DNA of 58,133 bases from a bacterium. GTDB taxonomy: Bacteria; Actinomycetota; Acidimicrobiia; Spongiisociales; Spongiisociaceae. The notes under the pieces are model-generated. The model saw only the letters and a program-made list of their open reading frames with translations. It ran no database searches and was not told the origin of the DNA. Within the stretch, counting starts at the first letter, position 1. Every line of letters begins with the position of its first letter. Positions 26,646 to 36,084 of this stretch are shown in pieces. The stretch is from contig JAPPFW010000100.1 in NCBI GenBank assembly GCA_028821575.1, forward strand, positions 1-58,133, written 5' to 3'. Position numbers and translations under genes: made by a program.

Positions 26646-27153
26646 CGGGACAAGGGCGGGCGACAGCGTAGCCATGCCGATCGCCCGCACGGCCAGGTGT
26701 TCAACGACACCATGGCGTGATGGGTCGGCGTGATCGGCTGGCAGACACGGTGAACGAACTCGCGCGCCGGATCGGGTTGCTGGAGCAGCGAGGGCTCGTA
26801 TCGAGGGGCGTCTGGGTGTTGGGGCGGATCTGCCAAGCTGAAGGACCGGTAGGTCCGAGACACGGCGGAGTGTTCGCTCATGCGCAAGGACGACATCCGG
26901 GGCAGTCACCGCCCGTGGACGGCCTTCTTCGACCGGCTGGAAGCGCTCGGTATTAGCCGACGCTGACATTCCACCACGTGGACGAGATTCTCGAACAGAA
27001 CCCCCTTCTGCTAGTTTCGCGCGCCATGCATGTCGACGGATCGCCCGCCTGGGATCACACCGGACATGTAAGTCCGCAAGCCTCGATTGGTGCCCCTCGA
27101 TCGCCCGCGACCATGCTCATGCCCTCGCCATTGGAGGACCTCGAGGGAAGACC
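26646..27153. other. 508-bp gap without a supported gene
   Basis: The stretch separates the GNAT gene from the second CoxL gene and probably holds that operon's promoter. A short frame at 26881-26967 (MRKDDIRGSHRPWTAFFDRL) looks protein-like but is only 28 codons long with no family match. It could be a gene remnant. The CoxL ribosome binding site GAGGGAAG lies at its end. Confidence 0.45.
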
Positions 27154-29562
27154 GTGACTACCGCGACCACCCTTCGTCACGTCGGCAAGCCGTACCTCGG
27201 CCTGACCAACCGTGAACTCGCGGCCGGGAAGGGCCTGTTCGTCTCCGACATCGTCCTCCCTGATATGGCCCACCTAGCGATCCTCCGGAGTCCGCACGCA
27301 GCCGCTCGCATCGTCTCGATCGACACTTCCGCGGCCGAAAGGCTCGACGGTGTCGTGTACGTGATGACCGGGGCCGAGGCGAAGGCCGCGATGCGCCCCA
27401 TCCCCGAGGCCTGGAACACGAAGGAGATCGGGGCCAAGGGCGTCGATTGGTATGCACTGGCTCCGGACCGGGTCCGCTACGTGGGCGAAGCAGTGGCCGC
27501 GGTAGTGGCGGAGTCCAAGAACACCGCCTTCGAGGCGGTCGGCCTGATCGATGTCACCTACGAGGTTCTCCCGGCTGTGACCGACCCTCGCGCAGCCCTG
27601 GAACCCGACTCGGTCCTGGTCGAACCCGACTGGGGTGACAACCTCCTGATCACGCGGGACTGGCGAACCGGGGATATGGAGGGGGCTTTCGCACGAGCCG
27701 AGCGGATCATCGAGGGCGAGGTCCGCTCCGAGCGGATCACCGGCGTCTCCCTGGAACCACGCGGCTCGGTCGCCCAGTACGACATCTACCAGGACAAGCT
27801 GACGCTCTGGGAGTCGACCCAGAACCCCCACCCGCTCAGAACCTTCCTGGCCGAGACGCTCGACGTTCCCGAGAGGACCGTTCATGTGATCCAACCGAAC
27901 GTGGGGGGCGCGTTCGGACTCAAGCAACCCCCCTTCCAGGAGCAGCCACTCATTGCGTACCTGGCGAAGAAACTCGGAAGGCCCATCAAATGGATCGAGG
28001 GACGGGACGAGAACTTCGCAACCACAGGCCACTCGCGCGACGTGCGGTTCGACTATCGGGCGGCATTCGACAATGACGGAATCGTCAGCGGGCTCGACAT
28101 CAAGGTCATCTCGGATGTCGGCGCCCCCACCGCCCTCCTGGGTTGGGGCCAGTCTTTCGTAACCGCCTACTGCCTGCCGACCGTGTACCGCGTCCCGAAC
28201 AACCGTATCCGGTTGTCGGTCGTGGTCACCAACAAGACACCCTGGAATGCCTACCGCGGATTCGGGAAGGACTCCGCAACCTTCCTGATGGAGCGGATCA
28301 TCGACCGTGTGGCCCGCGAGACCGGACTGGACAGAGCCACCGTCCGGTACCGGAACTTCATCCAGCCGGACGAGTTCCCTTACTCGCAGCCGTCCGGGGC
28401 CATGTTGGATAGCGGCGACTACCCGGGGTCCCTGGACAAGGTTCTGGAGATGATCGGCTGGGACGAGTTTCCCGAGATCCAGCGCCGGGCCCGGGAGGAT
28501 GGCCGTTTCATCGGTATCGGCCTCAGCCAGGAGTTGACCCCCGAGGGTTGTGCTATGCCGGGCGCGGTCCTGATCTCGGCGTACGACGGCGCAACGGTCC
28601 GCGTCGCCCCGTCAGGTGATGTGACGGTCCTTACCGGCGTCACCTCACCCGGCTGCGGGAACGAGACGGCTATGGCCCAGATCGCAGCGGAGTTCCTCGG
28701 TTGCGACATGGAACGCATCAAGGTGCTCCAGGGCGACACCGAGTCCTGTCCGTACGGTCTCGGCAACTTCAGTTCGAGAGCCACGATGTACGGCGGCTCG
28801 GCCGTGCAGGCCGCCGCAACCGAACTGCGGGAGAAGATGTTCCGCATCGCCGGCAAGATGCTGGAGGCGGCGCCGGAGGATCTCGACGCTGCGCATGGCA
28901 GGATCTTCGTGCTGGGAGCGGAGAGCCGCCGCGTCCGCTTCGACGACGTAGCCAACCAGGTGTACCGCCACACGTTCGGACAGTACGCGGACGAGGAGGA
29001 GCCGGGACTCGAATCGACCCGCTATTTCCGGATGGGGAATGTGTATCACCAGCCCGAGAAGCAGGGACGGTTCAGCAACTACCCGGCCTGGCCGAGCGGC
29101 ACCGCGGCATGCATCGTCGAGGTCGATCCGGACACGGGGGGCGTCAAGGTGCTGCGCTTCTGCCTCGTCGACGACGCCGGCACCGTCATCAACCCGTTGA
29201 TGGTGACCGCGAACCTGCACGGATCCGTGGCTCAGGGGATAGGCGGCACGATGTTCGAGCAGTTGGCGTACGACTCCAACGGCCAGTTGCTGACCGCGAC
29301 GCTGATGGACTACACGATCCCGACGGCTGTCGAATTACCCCGCTTCGAGATCGAACATCAGGAGACACCGTCCCCGTTCACCCCTCTGGGTATGAAGGGT
29401 GTCGGGGAGTCGGGCGTCGGAGCATGCCTGAATGCTCTGTGCAGCGCCATCGAGAACGCCCTGCCGGAACTCGACCTGGAGATCAACGAGTTGATCCTGT
29501 CTCCGAGCCGGGTCTGGCATGCCATCAACGAAGCGCGGCAGCGGCAGGGGGTGACGCTTTGA
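27154..29562 (+). CDS. Xanthine dehydrogenase/CoxL-family molybdopterin-binding subunit
   Basis: The 802-residue catalytic subunit of a second Mo hydroxylase. It has an N-terminal hammerhead domain (GLFVSDIVLPDMAHLAILRS), NVGGAFGLKQPPFQEQPL, an active-site loop NKTPWNAYRGFGKDS and C-terminal GVGESG. The loop lacks the CODH Cys motif. Start is GTG with GAGGGAAG upstream. Here the order is CoxL-CoxM-CoxS, unlike the M-S-L order of the other two sets, so it is not a simple tandem duplication. Confidence 0.92.
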   Translation: MTTATTLRHVGKPYLGLTNRELAAGKGLFVSDIVLPDMAHLAILRSPHAAARIVSIDTSAAERLDGVVYVMTGAEAKAAMRPIPEAWNTKEIGAKGVDWYALAPDRVRYVGEAVAAVVAESKNTAFEAVGLIDVTYEVLPAVTDPRAALEPDSVLVEPDWGDNLLITRDWRTGDMEGAFARAERIIEGEVRSERITGVSLEPRGSVAQYDIYQDKLTLWESTQNPHPLRTFLAETLDVPERTVHVIQPNVGGAFGLKQPPFQEQPLIAYLAKKLGRPIKWIEGRDENFATTGHSRDVRFDYRAAFDNDGIVSGLDIKVISDVGAPTALLGWGQSFVTAYCLPTVYRVPNNRIRLSVVVTNKTPWNAYRGFGKDSATFLMERIIDRVARETGLDRATVRYRNFIQPDEFPYSQPSGAMLDSGDYPGSLDKVLEMIGWDEFPEIQRRAREDGRFIGIGLSQELTPEGCAMPGAVLISAYDGATVRVAPSGDVTVLTGVTSPGCGNETAMAQIAAEFLGCDMERIKVLQGDTESCPYGLGNFSSRATMYGGSAVQAAATELREKMFRIAGKMLEAAPEDLDAAHGRIFVLGAESRRVRFDDVANQVYRHTFGQYADEEEPGLESTRYFRMGNVYHQPEKQGRFSNYPAWPSGTAACIVEVDPDTGGVKVLRFCLVDDAGTVINPLMVTANLHGSVAQGIGGTMFEQLAYDSNGQLLTATLMDYTIPTAVELPRFEIEHQETPSPFTPLGMKGVGESGVGACLNALCSAIENALPELDLEINELILSPSRVWHAINEARQRQGVTL

Positions 29563-30404
29563 TAACACGTGAGCTGGAACTCCTGCGGCCGAGCACCACT
29601 GCGGAGGCAGTGGCCCTGCTCGCCGAGCGAGGGGAGGACATCACGGTCCTCGCCGGGGGGATGAGCCTGCTTCCGATGATGAACCTGGGAATCGTCCAGC
29701 CTGATGTCGTCATGTCGCTCAACCACGTGACGGATCTCGCCGCAGTGACCGACGGGGACGGACTCCGGATCGGCGCGATGGTCCGCCACAAGGAGGTCGA
29801 GACCAACCCCCTCGTCTCCACCCATGCACCGATGCTCGCCGAAGCGGCGGCGAAGATCGGGGACGTGCAGGTGAGGAACCGGGGCACTCTCGCCGGAAGC
29901 ATCTGCCATGCCGATCCCGCCTGCGACTACTCCCCCGTCATCGTGGCGGCGGGCGCCGAGGTGGAGTTGTGCAGCCTGGGCGCGACACGACGGCTGCCCG
30001 CAGACGAGTTCCTTATCGATCTGATGTTCACGGCCAGGCAACCGGACGAACTGGTGACCGCCATCATCGTTCCGAGCCAGCCCGACGGGGCCGGTTCGGC
30101 ATACGTGCGCTTCGCCCGGGTCGAGGGCAGCTTCGCCATCGTCAACGCGGCGGCGCTGATCGAGCCCGGATTCGCGTCGACCAGGGTGGCCATCGGTGGA
30201 GTCGGGCCCATCCCGGTGCTGGTCGACGCCTCGGACGCCTTCGCCAACGGTCCCGGACCCGCCGCATTCGAGGAGTTGAACGCAAGGTCCTACGACGCTG
30301 CCGTGTATGCATCGTCCGACATCCACTCGGATGCCGAGTACCGGCGTCATATGGCAGGCGTCTTCGCGCGGCGCGCGGTTCAGCAGGCAATCGCGACCAT
30401 GTGA
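29559..30404 (+). CDS. CoxM-type FAD-binding subunit of Mo hydroxylase
   Basis: A 281-residue flavoprotein subunit that starts with TTG inside the stop of the CoxL gene (TTGA overlap). The first FAD motif reads VLAGGMSLLPMMN and the second GTLAGSICHADPACD. The usual AGGQS and TxGGS positions carry Met and Ala, unlike the 11139 and 36895 homologues. The fold is otherwise intact. It probably still binds FAD, but this is worth testing. Confidence 0.9.
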   Translation: MITRELELLRPSTTAEAVALLAERGEDITVLAGGMSLLPMMNLGIVQPDVVMSLNHVTDLAAVTDGDGLRIGAMVRHKEVETNPLVSTHAPMLAEAAAKIGDVQVRNRGTLAGSICHADPACDYSPVIVAAGAEVELCSLGATRRLPADEFLIDLMFTARQPDELVTAIIVPSQPDGAGSAYVRFARVEGSFAIVNAAALIEPGFASTRVAIGGVGPIPVLVDASDAFANGPGPAAFEELNARSYDAAVYASSDIHSDAEYRRHMAGVFARRAVQQAIATM

Positions 30405-30420
30405 TCGAGGTGATCGTGTC

Positions 30421-30909
30421 ATGAAGTACCAGGTCAGCCTGACGGTCAACGGTAAGGGCAGAACCGTCAAAGTCGACACGCGGACGATCCTTGTTGACAT
30501 GCTCCGTGACGAACTCCGGCTCACAGGCGCCCATGTCGGCTGCGCGACCGGCAACTGCGGCGCATGCACGGTGCTGCTGAACGGCGAAACCGTCAAGTCC
30601 TGCTGCGTTCTGGCCGCCGACGCGGAGGGTCAGGACGTTCGGACGATCGAGTCACTGAGCACCGGCCCGCACGACCTGCATCCCATCCAGGAAGCATTCA
30701 TCGACAACCAGGGCTTGCAGTGCGGCTTCTGCACCCCGGGGATGATCCTGTCGACGCTGGCCCTGCTGAGGGAGAATCCCGATCCGACAGAGGCGGAGAT
30801 CCGCCATGGGATAGCCGGCAACCTCTGCCGCTGCACCGGGTACCACTTCATTGTCGACTCGATCGAAGACGCCGCCGCCCGCCTGCATGCCGGTTCGGAG
30901 GCTTCGTGA
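30421..30909 (+). CDS. CoxS-type [2Fe-2S] subunit of Mo hydroxylase
   Basis: A 162-residue iron-sulfur subunit with both clusters: CATGNCGACTVL plus VKSC for the N-terminal one, and QCGFCTPGM with NLCRCTGY for the C-terminal one. The ATG at 30421 follows GAGGTGAT; the longer frame upstream overlaps CoxM and is not needed. Third gene of the CoxL-M-S set. Confidence 0.94.
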   Translation: MKYQVSLTVNGKGRTVKVDTRTILVDMLRDELRLTGAHVGCATGNCGACTVLLNGETVKSCCVLAADAEGQDVRTIESLSTGPHDLHPIQEAFIDNQGLQCGFCTPGMILSTLALLRENPDPTEAEIRHGIAGNLCRCTGYHFIVDSIEDAAARLHAGSEAS

Positions 30910-30968
30910 TCCTGGGCCACATCTGGGATGATGGCGCAGGCAGCTAGCACAGACCGCAACAATCTGGG

Positions 30969-32225
30969 GTGAACGTGACAAAGTATTGGCATCCATTTGC
31001 AGATATGCGGGCCATAACTCGAGGCCAGGAACTTGTTATCGATCGAGCCGACGGCTACTACGTGTACGACACCGAGGGCCGACGCTACCTCGACGCCACC
31101 GCGAGCCTCTGGTACTGCAATGTTGGGCACGGACGCACCGAGATCGCGCAGGCGGCGTTCGAGCAAATGCAGAGACTCGAGGCCTACTCGACCTTCGGCG
31201 ACTTCACCAACCCGCCCGTGATGGCGTTGACCGACCGGCTCTCCCGGATAGCTCCGGTCCCCGACAGCGTGTCGTTTCTCACCAGCGGGGGCTCGGACTC
31301 CATCGACACCGCCATAAAGCTCGCCCGCCTGTACCACAAGGTCAAGGGAGAACCGCAGCGGACCTACGTGTTGAGCAGGTTCCGCGCCTACCACGGGATG
31401 CACACCGGCGGCACCAGCATGGCCGGGATCGCGCCCAACCTCGACGGATACGGACCGCTCCTGTCCGACACGCGCGTGGTCGGCTGGGACTCGCACGACG
31501 ACTTGATCGAAGCCATGGAGGAACTCGGTCCGGAGAACATAGCCGCTTTCGTCTGCGAACCGGTGATCGGGGCGGGCGGCGTGTTGGCCCCACCTCCCGG
31601 TTACCTGGAGAAGGTGCGTGGCATCTGCCGCGACTCCGGAATTCTCTTCATCTCGGATGAGGTGATCACCGGTTTCGGGCGTACCGGGATGTGGTTCGCG
31701 AGCGAACGGTGGAACCTGGCCCCGGACCTCATGACCTGCGCCAAGGGAATAACCTCCGGCTACCTCCCGCTCGGTGCGGTGATAGTCGCTCCGTGGATCG
31801 CCGAACCGTGGTTCGAGGGGGGAGCCGGCATGTGGCGCCACGGGTACACATACTCCGGACACGCAACCGTTGCCGCGGCGGCGAACGCCAATCTCGACAT
31901 CATCGAGCGGGAAGGCTTGGTGCGGTCGGCGGCGGTTCTGGAGGCCAAGCTGGCGAACGGGCTCAGCCCCCTGACGGACCACCACCTGATCAGCGAGGTA
32001 CGAGCCGGGGTGGGAGCCATGGCCGCCGTGCAATTGTCCTTGGACGCGGTGGACGAAGACCCAGGGCTACCCGACAGGCTGATCGGCGCGCTCCGTGAAC
32101 ACGGCATACTCACGCGAATCCTGTTCGGGCACGCCGTGCAGGTGTCGCCCCCCTTTACTCTCGACGACAACGGCGTGGGAGAACTAGCCGACGGGATCCG
32201 CGGCGCTCTGGACGCTGTGGCTTGA
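30969..32225 (+). CDS. Class III PLP aminotransferase (omega-amino acid type)
   Basis: A 418-residue aminotransferase of the GabT/beta-alanine:pyruvate group. The PLP-binding Asp230 is in ILFISDEVITGFGRTG and the Schiff-base Lys259 in DLMTCAKGITSGYLPLG. The substrate-side SLWYCNVGHG motif is typical of omega-amino acid:pyruvate enzymes. Start GTG at 30969; a second in-frame GTG at 30975 is equally possible. Predicted to convert an omega-amino acid such as beta-alanine, or a diamine, to its semialdehyde, which the ALDH at 20586 could oxidise (inference). Confidence 0.9.
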   Translation: MNVTKYWHPFADMRAITRGQELVIDRADGYYVYDTEGRRYLDATASLWYCNVGHGRTEIAQAAFEQMQRLEAYSTFGDFTNPPVMALTDRLSRIAPVPDSVSFLTSGGSDSIDTAIKLARLYHKVKGEPQRTYVLSRFRAYHGMHTGGTSMAGIAPNLDGYGPLLSDTRVVGWDSHDDLIEAMEELGPENIAAFVCEPVIGAGGVLAPPPGYLEKVRGICRDSGILFISDEVITGFGRTGMWFASERWNLAPDLMTCAKGITSGYLPLGAVIVAPWIAEPWFEGGAGMWRHGYTYSGHATVAAAANANLDIIEREGLVRSAAVLEAKLANGLSPLTDHHLISEVRAGVGAMAAVQLSLDAVDEDPGLPDRLIGALREHGILTRILFGHAVQVSPPFTLDDNGVGELADGIRGALDAVA

Positions 32226-32357
32226 GGCGTGATTACACACCGCGTCCGGTGCCCGGTGGCGGGACTGCCTCAACACCCAGGCAGGGAGGGATTCGTAGCC
32301 CTCGAGTCCCTGTAGACGAGCGCAACAGGAGAAGACAATTCAAATGAGGACGATTCA

Positions 32358-33764
32358 ATGAGCAAGTTCGATCTGGTAGTCCACGGCGGGACACTCGTAT
32401 TCACCGACGAAGCCATCCCGGGTGACATAGGCGTCAGGGATGGGAGGATCGCGGCCATCTCCGCCCCCGGCATGCTCGGCAACGGCACACGGACCATCGA
32501 TGCGACCGACCTACATGTGTTCCCGGGCGCGATAGACCCGCACGTCCACCTGCAGACATTCCAGAGCCCCTTCGACGTCAACGTGAAAACCGAAACCAGG
32601 AACGCCGCCATCGGCGGATGCACGACCATGGTTCCCACGCTCCTCAACCGTGAGGACGCCTCGGTCTCGTTCCTCGACTATTACCCGTGGGCTCTCGAAG
32701 CCGTGCAGCGTGATTCGGTGATCGATGCCGGTTTCAGCGCGGTCATCGGAACCGACCAGCAGATCGAGGAATTACCGGCGATGGCGTACGACTGCGGCAT
32801 AACGTCGTACAAGTTCTACATGGCCTACACCCAGGACGAGGCCTCGGTGTTCGGGATCCTGGCAGTCGACGACGCCCAGTTCCTAGCCGGCCTCCGCCAG
32901 GTGGCTGCCATCGGCAAGCCTGCCATCGCCATGGTCCACGCCGAGAACATGTCCATCATCCACAACCTGAAGGCCAAGTACATCGCCGCAGGACGCGACG
33001 ACCTCAAGGCATGGACCGACGCGCGGCCCGACATCGCCGAGGAGGAAGCGACCCGCAGAGCGATCTGGTACACGAAGCAGACCAACTCCCAGCTCTACAT
33101 CGTCCACATGACCATCGGACGGGGAGTCGACTGGGTCCGCCAAGCCAAGGCCGACGGCGTCGACGTGATAGCCGAGACCTGCCCGCACTACCTGATACTC
33201 ACCAAGTACGACAACGACAAGGTCGGAAGCCTGGCCAAGGTGAACCCGCCTCTACGCGACGCCGAGAGCCAGGAGAAGCTCTGGGAGGGACTCCGCGACG
33301 GGACGGTCACCTGCGTCGGGTCCGATCACTCCACGGTGGTGGCCAAGCCCGACAAGGTGAAAACGAGCATCTGGGATGCGGTTCCTGGATTCCCCGGAAT
33401 GGGAATGCTGTTGCCCATCATACTGAGCGAGGGTTACCACAAGGGCCGGATCTCGCTACCCGATGTGTCCCGGATCCTCGGCCTCCAGAACGCCGAGGTG
33501 TGGGGTCTCTATCCGAAGAAGGGCGTTCTTCGGGTCGGTTCCGACGCCGACTTCGCCATCGTCGACCTCGACCAGGAGCGGGTGGTCACACCCGAGTACA
33601 TGCAGTCGGCTGCCAACTGGGGCCTTTACGACGGCTGGAACGTGAAGGGATGGCCGACCCAGACCATCGTGAGAGGTACCGTCGTCATGGACTCGGGCGA
33701 GATCGTCGGCGACCCGTCGTTCGGCCAGTACATTCCGAGGTATCCGTACGACAAGACAAGTTAG
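32358..33764 (+). CDS. Dihydropyrimidinase/hydantoinase-family cyclic amidohydrolase
   Basis: A 468-residue TIM-barrel hydrolase that opens cyclic ureides. All binuclear zinc-site ligands are in place: His62 and His64 (DPHVHL), the carboxylatable Lys152 (TSYKFYM), His194 (MVHAEN), His250 (IVHMT) and Asp323 (GSDHS). The length is normal for hydantoinase, dihydropyrimidinase or allantoinase. GAGGA precedes the ATG. It lies between the aminotransferase and the CoxD/E genes; the likely product is an N-carbamoyl amino acid for the hydrolase at 23814. Confidence 0.93.
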   Translation: MSKFDLVVHGGTLVFTDEAIPGDIGVRDGRIAAISAPGMLGNGTRTIDATDLHVFPGAIDPHVHLQTFQSPFDVNVKTETRNAAIGGCTTMVPTLLNREDASVSFLDYYPWALEAVQRDSVIDAGFSAVIGTDQQIEELPAMAYDCGITSYKFYMAYTQDEASVFGILAVDDAQFLAGLRQVAAIGKPAIAMVHAENMSIIHNLKAKYIAAGRDDLKAWTDARPDIAEEEATRRAIWYTKQTNSQLYIVHMTIGRGVDWVRQAKADGVDVIAETCPHYLILTKYDNDKVGSLAKVNPPLRDAESQEKLWEGLRDGTVTCVGSDHSTVVAKPDKVKTSIWDAVPGFPGMGMLLPIILSEGYHKGRISLPDVSRILGLQNAEVWGLYPKKGVLRVGSDADFAIVDLDQERVVTPEYMQSAANWGLYDGWNVKGWPTQTIVRGTVVMDSGEIVGDPSFGQYIPRYPYDKTS

Positions 33765-33831
33765 CGGCCGGAGGGAGCCCGCGGCAGAGCCGCTCCCCAC
33801 CGATCCGGAAGTCCCGACTGAAGATCGACCG

Positions 33832-34743
33832 ATGAACCCACCAGCCAATCCCGGGAATCGTTCCTGGCCGGTACACCGCTGGTTCGCGGATGTCCCCGAT
33901 GTGCAGGACCGGTTGGCCGGTTGCGACTACCTGGCCGATCGAGGCTTGGCGACCGCGGTGTTCCTGGCCACGTCACTGAACCTGCCCCTGCTGCTCGAAG
34001 GAGAGGTGGGCGTTGGCAAGACCGAGGTGGCCAAGGCGGTCGCCCGTGCGCTCGACCGCCGGGTCGTGCGGCTCCAGTGTTACGAAGGCATCGACGCGAC
34101 CCAGGCGCTGTACGAGTGGGACTACCCCCGCCAGCTTCTCTACCTTCGGGCGGTCGGGGACGCGAGATCCGACAAGGAGAGCGTGGTAGAGGATCTCTAC
34201 GGACCCCGCTTCCTGAACGAGCGTCCTCTGCTCGAAGCCATCCGGGCAGGTTCGCGAGTGGTGCTCCTGATCGACGAGATCGACCGGGCCGACGACGAGT
34301 TCGAGGCTTTCCTGCTCGAGGTTCTGGCCGACTTCCAGGTCTCCATCCCCGAGATTGGCCCGATAACAGCTGTCGATCCACCGTTCGTGGTCCTGACCTC
34401 CAACCGGACCCGTGAGCTTCACGACGCGCTGAAGCGACGCTGCCTGTATCACTGGATCGATTACCCGGGCCCGGATCGAGAGGTAGCAATCGTGCGGACA
34501 CGTGTCCCGGAGGTTCCCGAGGATCTGGCCCGACGGATCGTCGAGGCCGTCCACCGCTTCCGGCGGCTCGACCTGATCAAGCGGCCGGGAGTCGCCGAGA
34601 CCATCAACTGGGCCCTCACGCTCGACCTGCTCGAGGTCGATGATCTCGAGACCGAGCTTGTGACTCCGACCCTAGGCGCTCTGCTGAAGGAACGGGAGGA
34701 CATCGACCGGGTCACCCCGCAACTCGACGAAGTGCTCGCTTGA
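33832..34743 (+). CDS. coxD: MoxR-family AAA+ ATPase, CoxD-like
   Basis: A 303-residue AAA+ ATPase with Walker A GEVGVGKT (57-64), Walker B VVLLIDEID (143-151), and a sensor-1 Asn/Arg-finger region VLTSNRTRELHDALKRRC. CoxD proteins help mature the Mo centre of CO dehydrogenase-type hydroxylases. The gene sits between two Mo-hydroxylase operons and is coupled by TTGA overlap to a CoxE-like VWA gene. Other MoxR proteins serve different metalloenzymes, but the context favours Mo hydroxylases. The Shine-Dalgarno is weak. Confidence 0.85.
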   Translation: MNPPANPGNRSWPVHRWFADVPDVQDRLAGCDYLADRGLATAVFLATSLNLPLLLEGEVGVGKTEVAKAVARALDRRVVRLQCYEGIDATQALYEWDYPRQLLYLRAVGDARSDKESVVEDLYGPRFLNERPLLEAIRAGSRVVLLIDEIDRADDEFEAFLLEVLADFQVSIPEIGPITAVDPPFVVLTSNRTRELHDALKRRCLYHWIDYPGPDREVAIVRTRVPEVPEDLARRIVEAVHRFRRLDLIKRPGVAETINWALTLDLLEVDDLETELVTPTLGALLKEREDIDRVTPQLDEVLA

Positions 34744-35924
34744 TCGGTCCCGCGGACGATCCGGCGAGCGTAATGGTCTCGTTCGCCAGTGCCCTGCGTG
34801 AGCATGGTGTCAAGGTGAGCCCCGCCCAGATCGTCACGCTCGGCCATGCATTCTCGCTCCTCGGAACCGACGATCTCGAAGATGTCTACTGGTCTGGGAG
34901 AACCTGTCTGGTATCGGAGTACGTCGACATCCCTGCATATGACGCGGCGTTCGCTTCCTTCTTCCTCGGCGCGGACCCGGACCTGTCGCTCGAGATCGGC
35001 GAGGATCCGGAAACCGCGATATCCGATGCGGCAGCCGCCGCGGCTGGGGACGAACGGGCTTCGTTCCTCGACAGCGCCTCTGTCGAGCACCGTGACGGCT
35101 GGTCCGAGAAGCCGGAGAGTGACCCCGATCCCGGGGCCGTGGCCTCCCTCTTCGAGATACTCCGGCACCGGTCCTTCTCGGAGTGGACCGAGGAAGAGAA
35201 GACCAACTTGGCCAGGCTCGTAGGCCGGATCGAGGTTCGGATACCGCGCAGATGCACGCGGCGGCTCCGCCCGGCGACGGCGGGCCACAGCCTGGATCTC
35301 CGTAGAACCGTCCGCATTGCCCTGCAGAGCGAAGGTGAGATCCTCCGGAGAGCATGGAGGCGGCGCGTCCATACACCGCGCCGCCTACTCCTGCTGGTGG
35401 ATGTCTCTGGGTCTATGTCGACGCAGTCCAGAGCGATGCTGCACCTGGCGTACGGGCTCGTGGCGAGTGCGCTCGACACGGAGGTGTTCTGCTTCGGCAC
35501 GAGGCTCACCCGCACCACGGACTTCCTTCGGGGACGCGATCCGGACCTCGCCGTCCAGCGCGCTTCGGCCGGGGTCGTCGATTGGGCCGGAGGGACCAGG
35601 ATCGGTGAGTCGCTGGCAACCCTGCTCCGGGATCCGATCGCGCTGCGCCAGGTGCGGGGAGCGATCGTGCTGGTCGCTTCGGACGGACTCGAAACGGGTG
35701 ACCCAGAGTTGATGGCCGGCCAGGTTGCCCGCCTGTCCCGGCTGGCCTATAGGGTCGTGTGGATGAGCCCGCTCAAGTCCGACCCGTCTTACCGCCCACT
35801 GACCCGAGGAATGCGACTGGCATTCCCTCATCTCGACCATCTGGTGGCGGCGGACACACTCGGCGATCTGCAGAGAGTTGCCACGCTCCTACCCAAGTTC
35901 GCCTCCGGCAGCCGTCCCATGTAG
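34740..35924 (+). CDS. coxE: VWA-domain protein, CoxE-like
   Basis: A 394-residue protein. The N-terminal helical domain (VSFASALREHGVKVSPAQI) and an acidic linker (about 85-135) lead to a C-terminal von Willebrand A domain. Its MIDAS motif is LLLVDVSGSMS (Asp221, Ser223, Ser225). CoxE works with CoxD in maturation of Mo hydroxylases. TTG start within the coxD stop. Confidence 0.86.
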   Translation: MIGPADDPASVMVSFASALREHGVKVSPAQIVTLGHAFSLLGTDDLEDVYWSGRTCLVSEYVDIPAYDAAFASFFLGADPDLSLEIGEDPETAISDAAAAAAGDERASFLDSASVEHRDGWSEKPESDPDPGAVASLFEILRHRSFSEWTEEEKTNLARLVGRIEVRIPRRCTRRLRPATAGHSLDLRRTVRIALQSEGEILRRAWRRRVHTPRRLLLLVDVSGSMSTQSRAMLHLAYGLVASALDTEVFCFGTRLTRTTDFLRGRDPDLAVQRASAGVVDWAGGTRIGESLATLLRDPIALRQVRGAIVLVASDGLETGDPELMAGQVARLSRLAYRVVWMSPLKSDPSYRPLTRGMRLAFPHLDHLVAADTLGDLQRVATLLPKFASGSRPM

Positions 35925-36084
35925 CGGCAGACAGGGTCGACAACCGGCAGAAGCGCAACGCAGCACGCGTTCCTCCACCGGGGGGACCCTTCCTCTAGTG
36001 TCCCGGACAGGCCCGTACAACGCCCGTATGCCCTCCCGCGGAGGGGACCGACGCAGCGCCAACAGCGATCACAGGAGTCAACGG

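Noticed and set aside
26881..26967. Short frame MRKDDIRGSHRPWTAFFDRL... as a gene
   Set aside because: Only 28 codons, no ribosome site and no family; at most a remnant.
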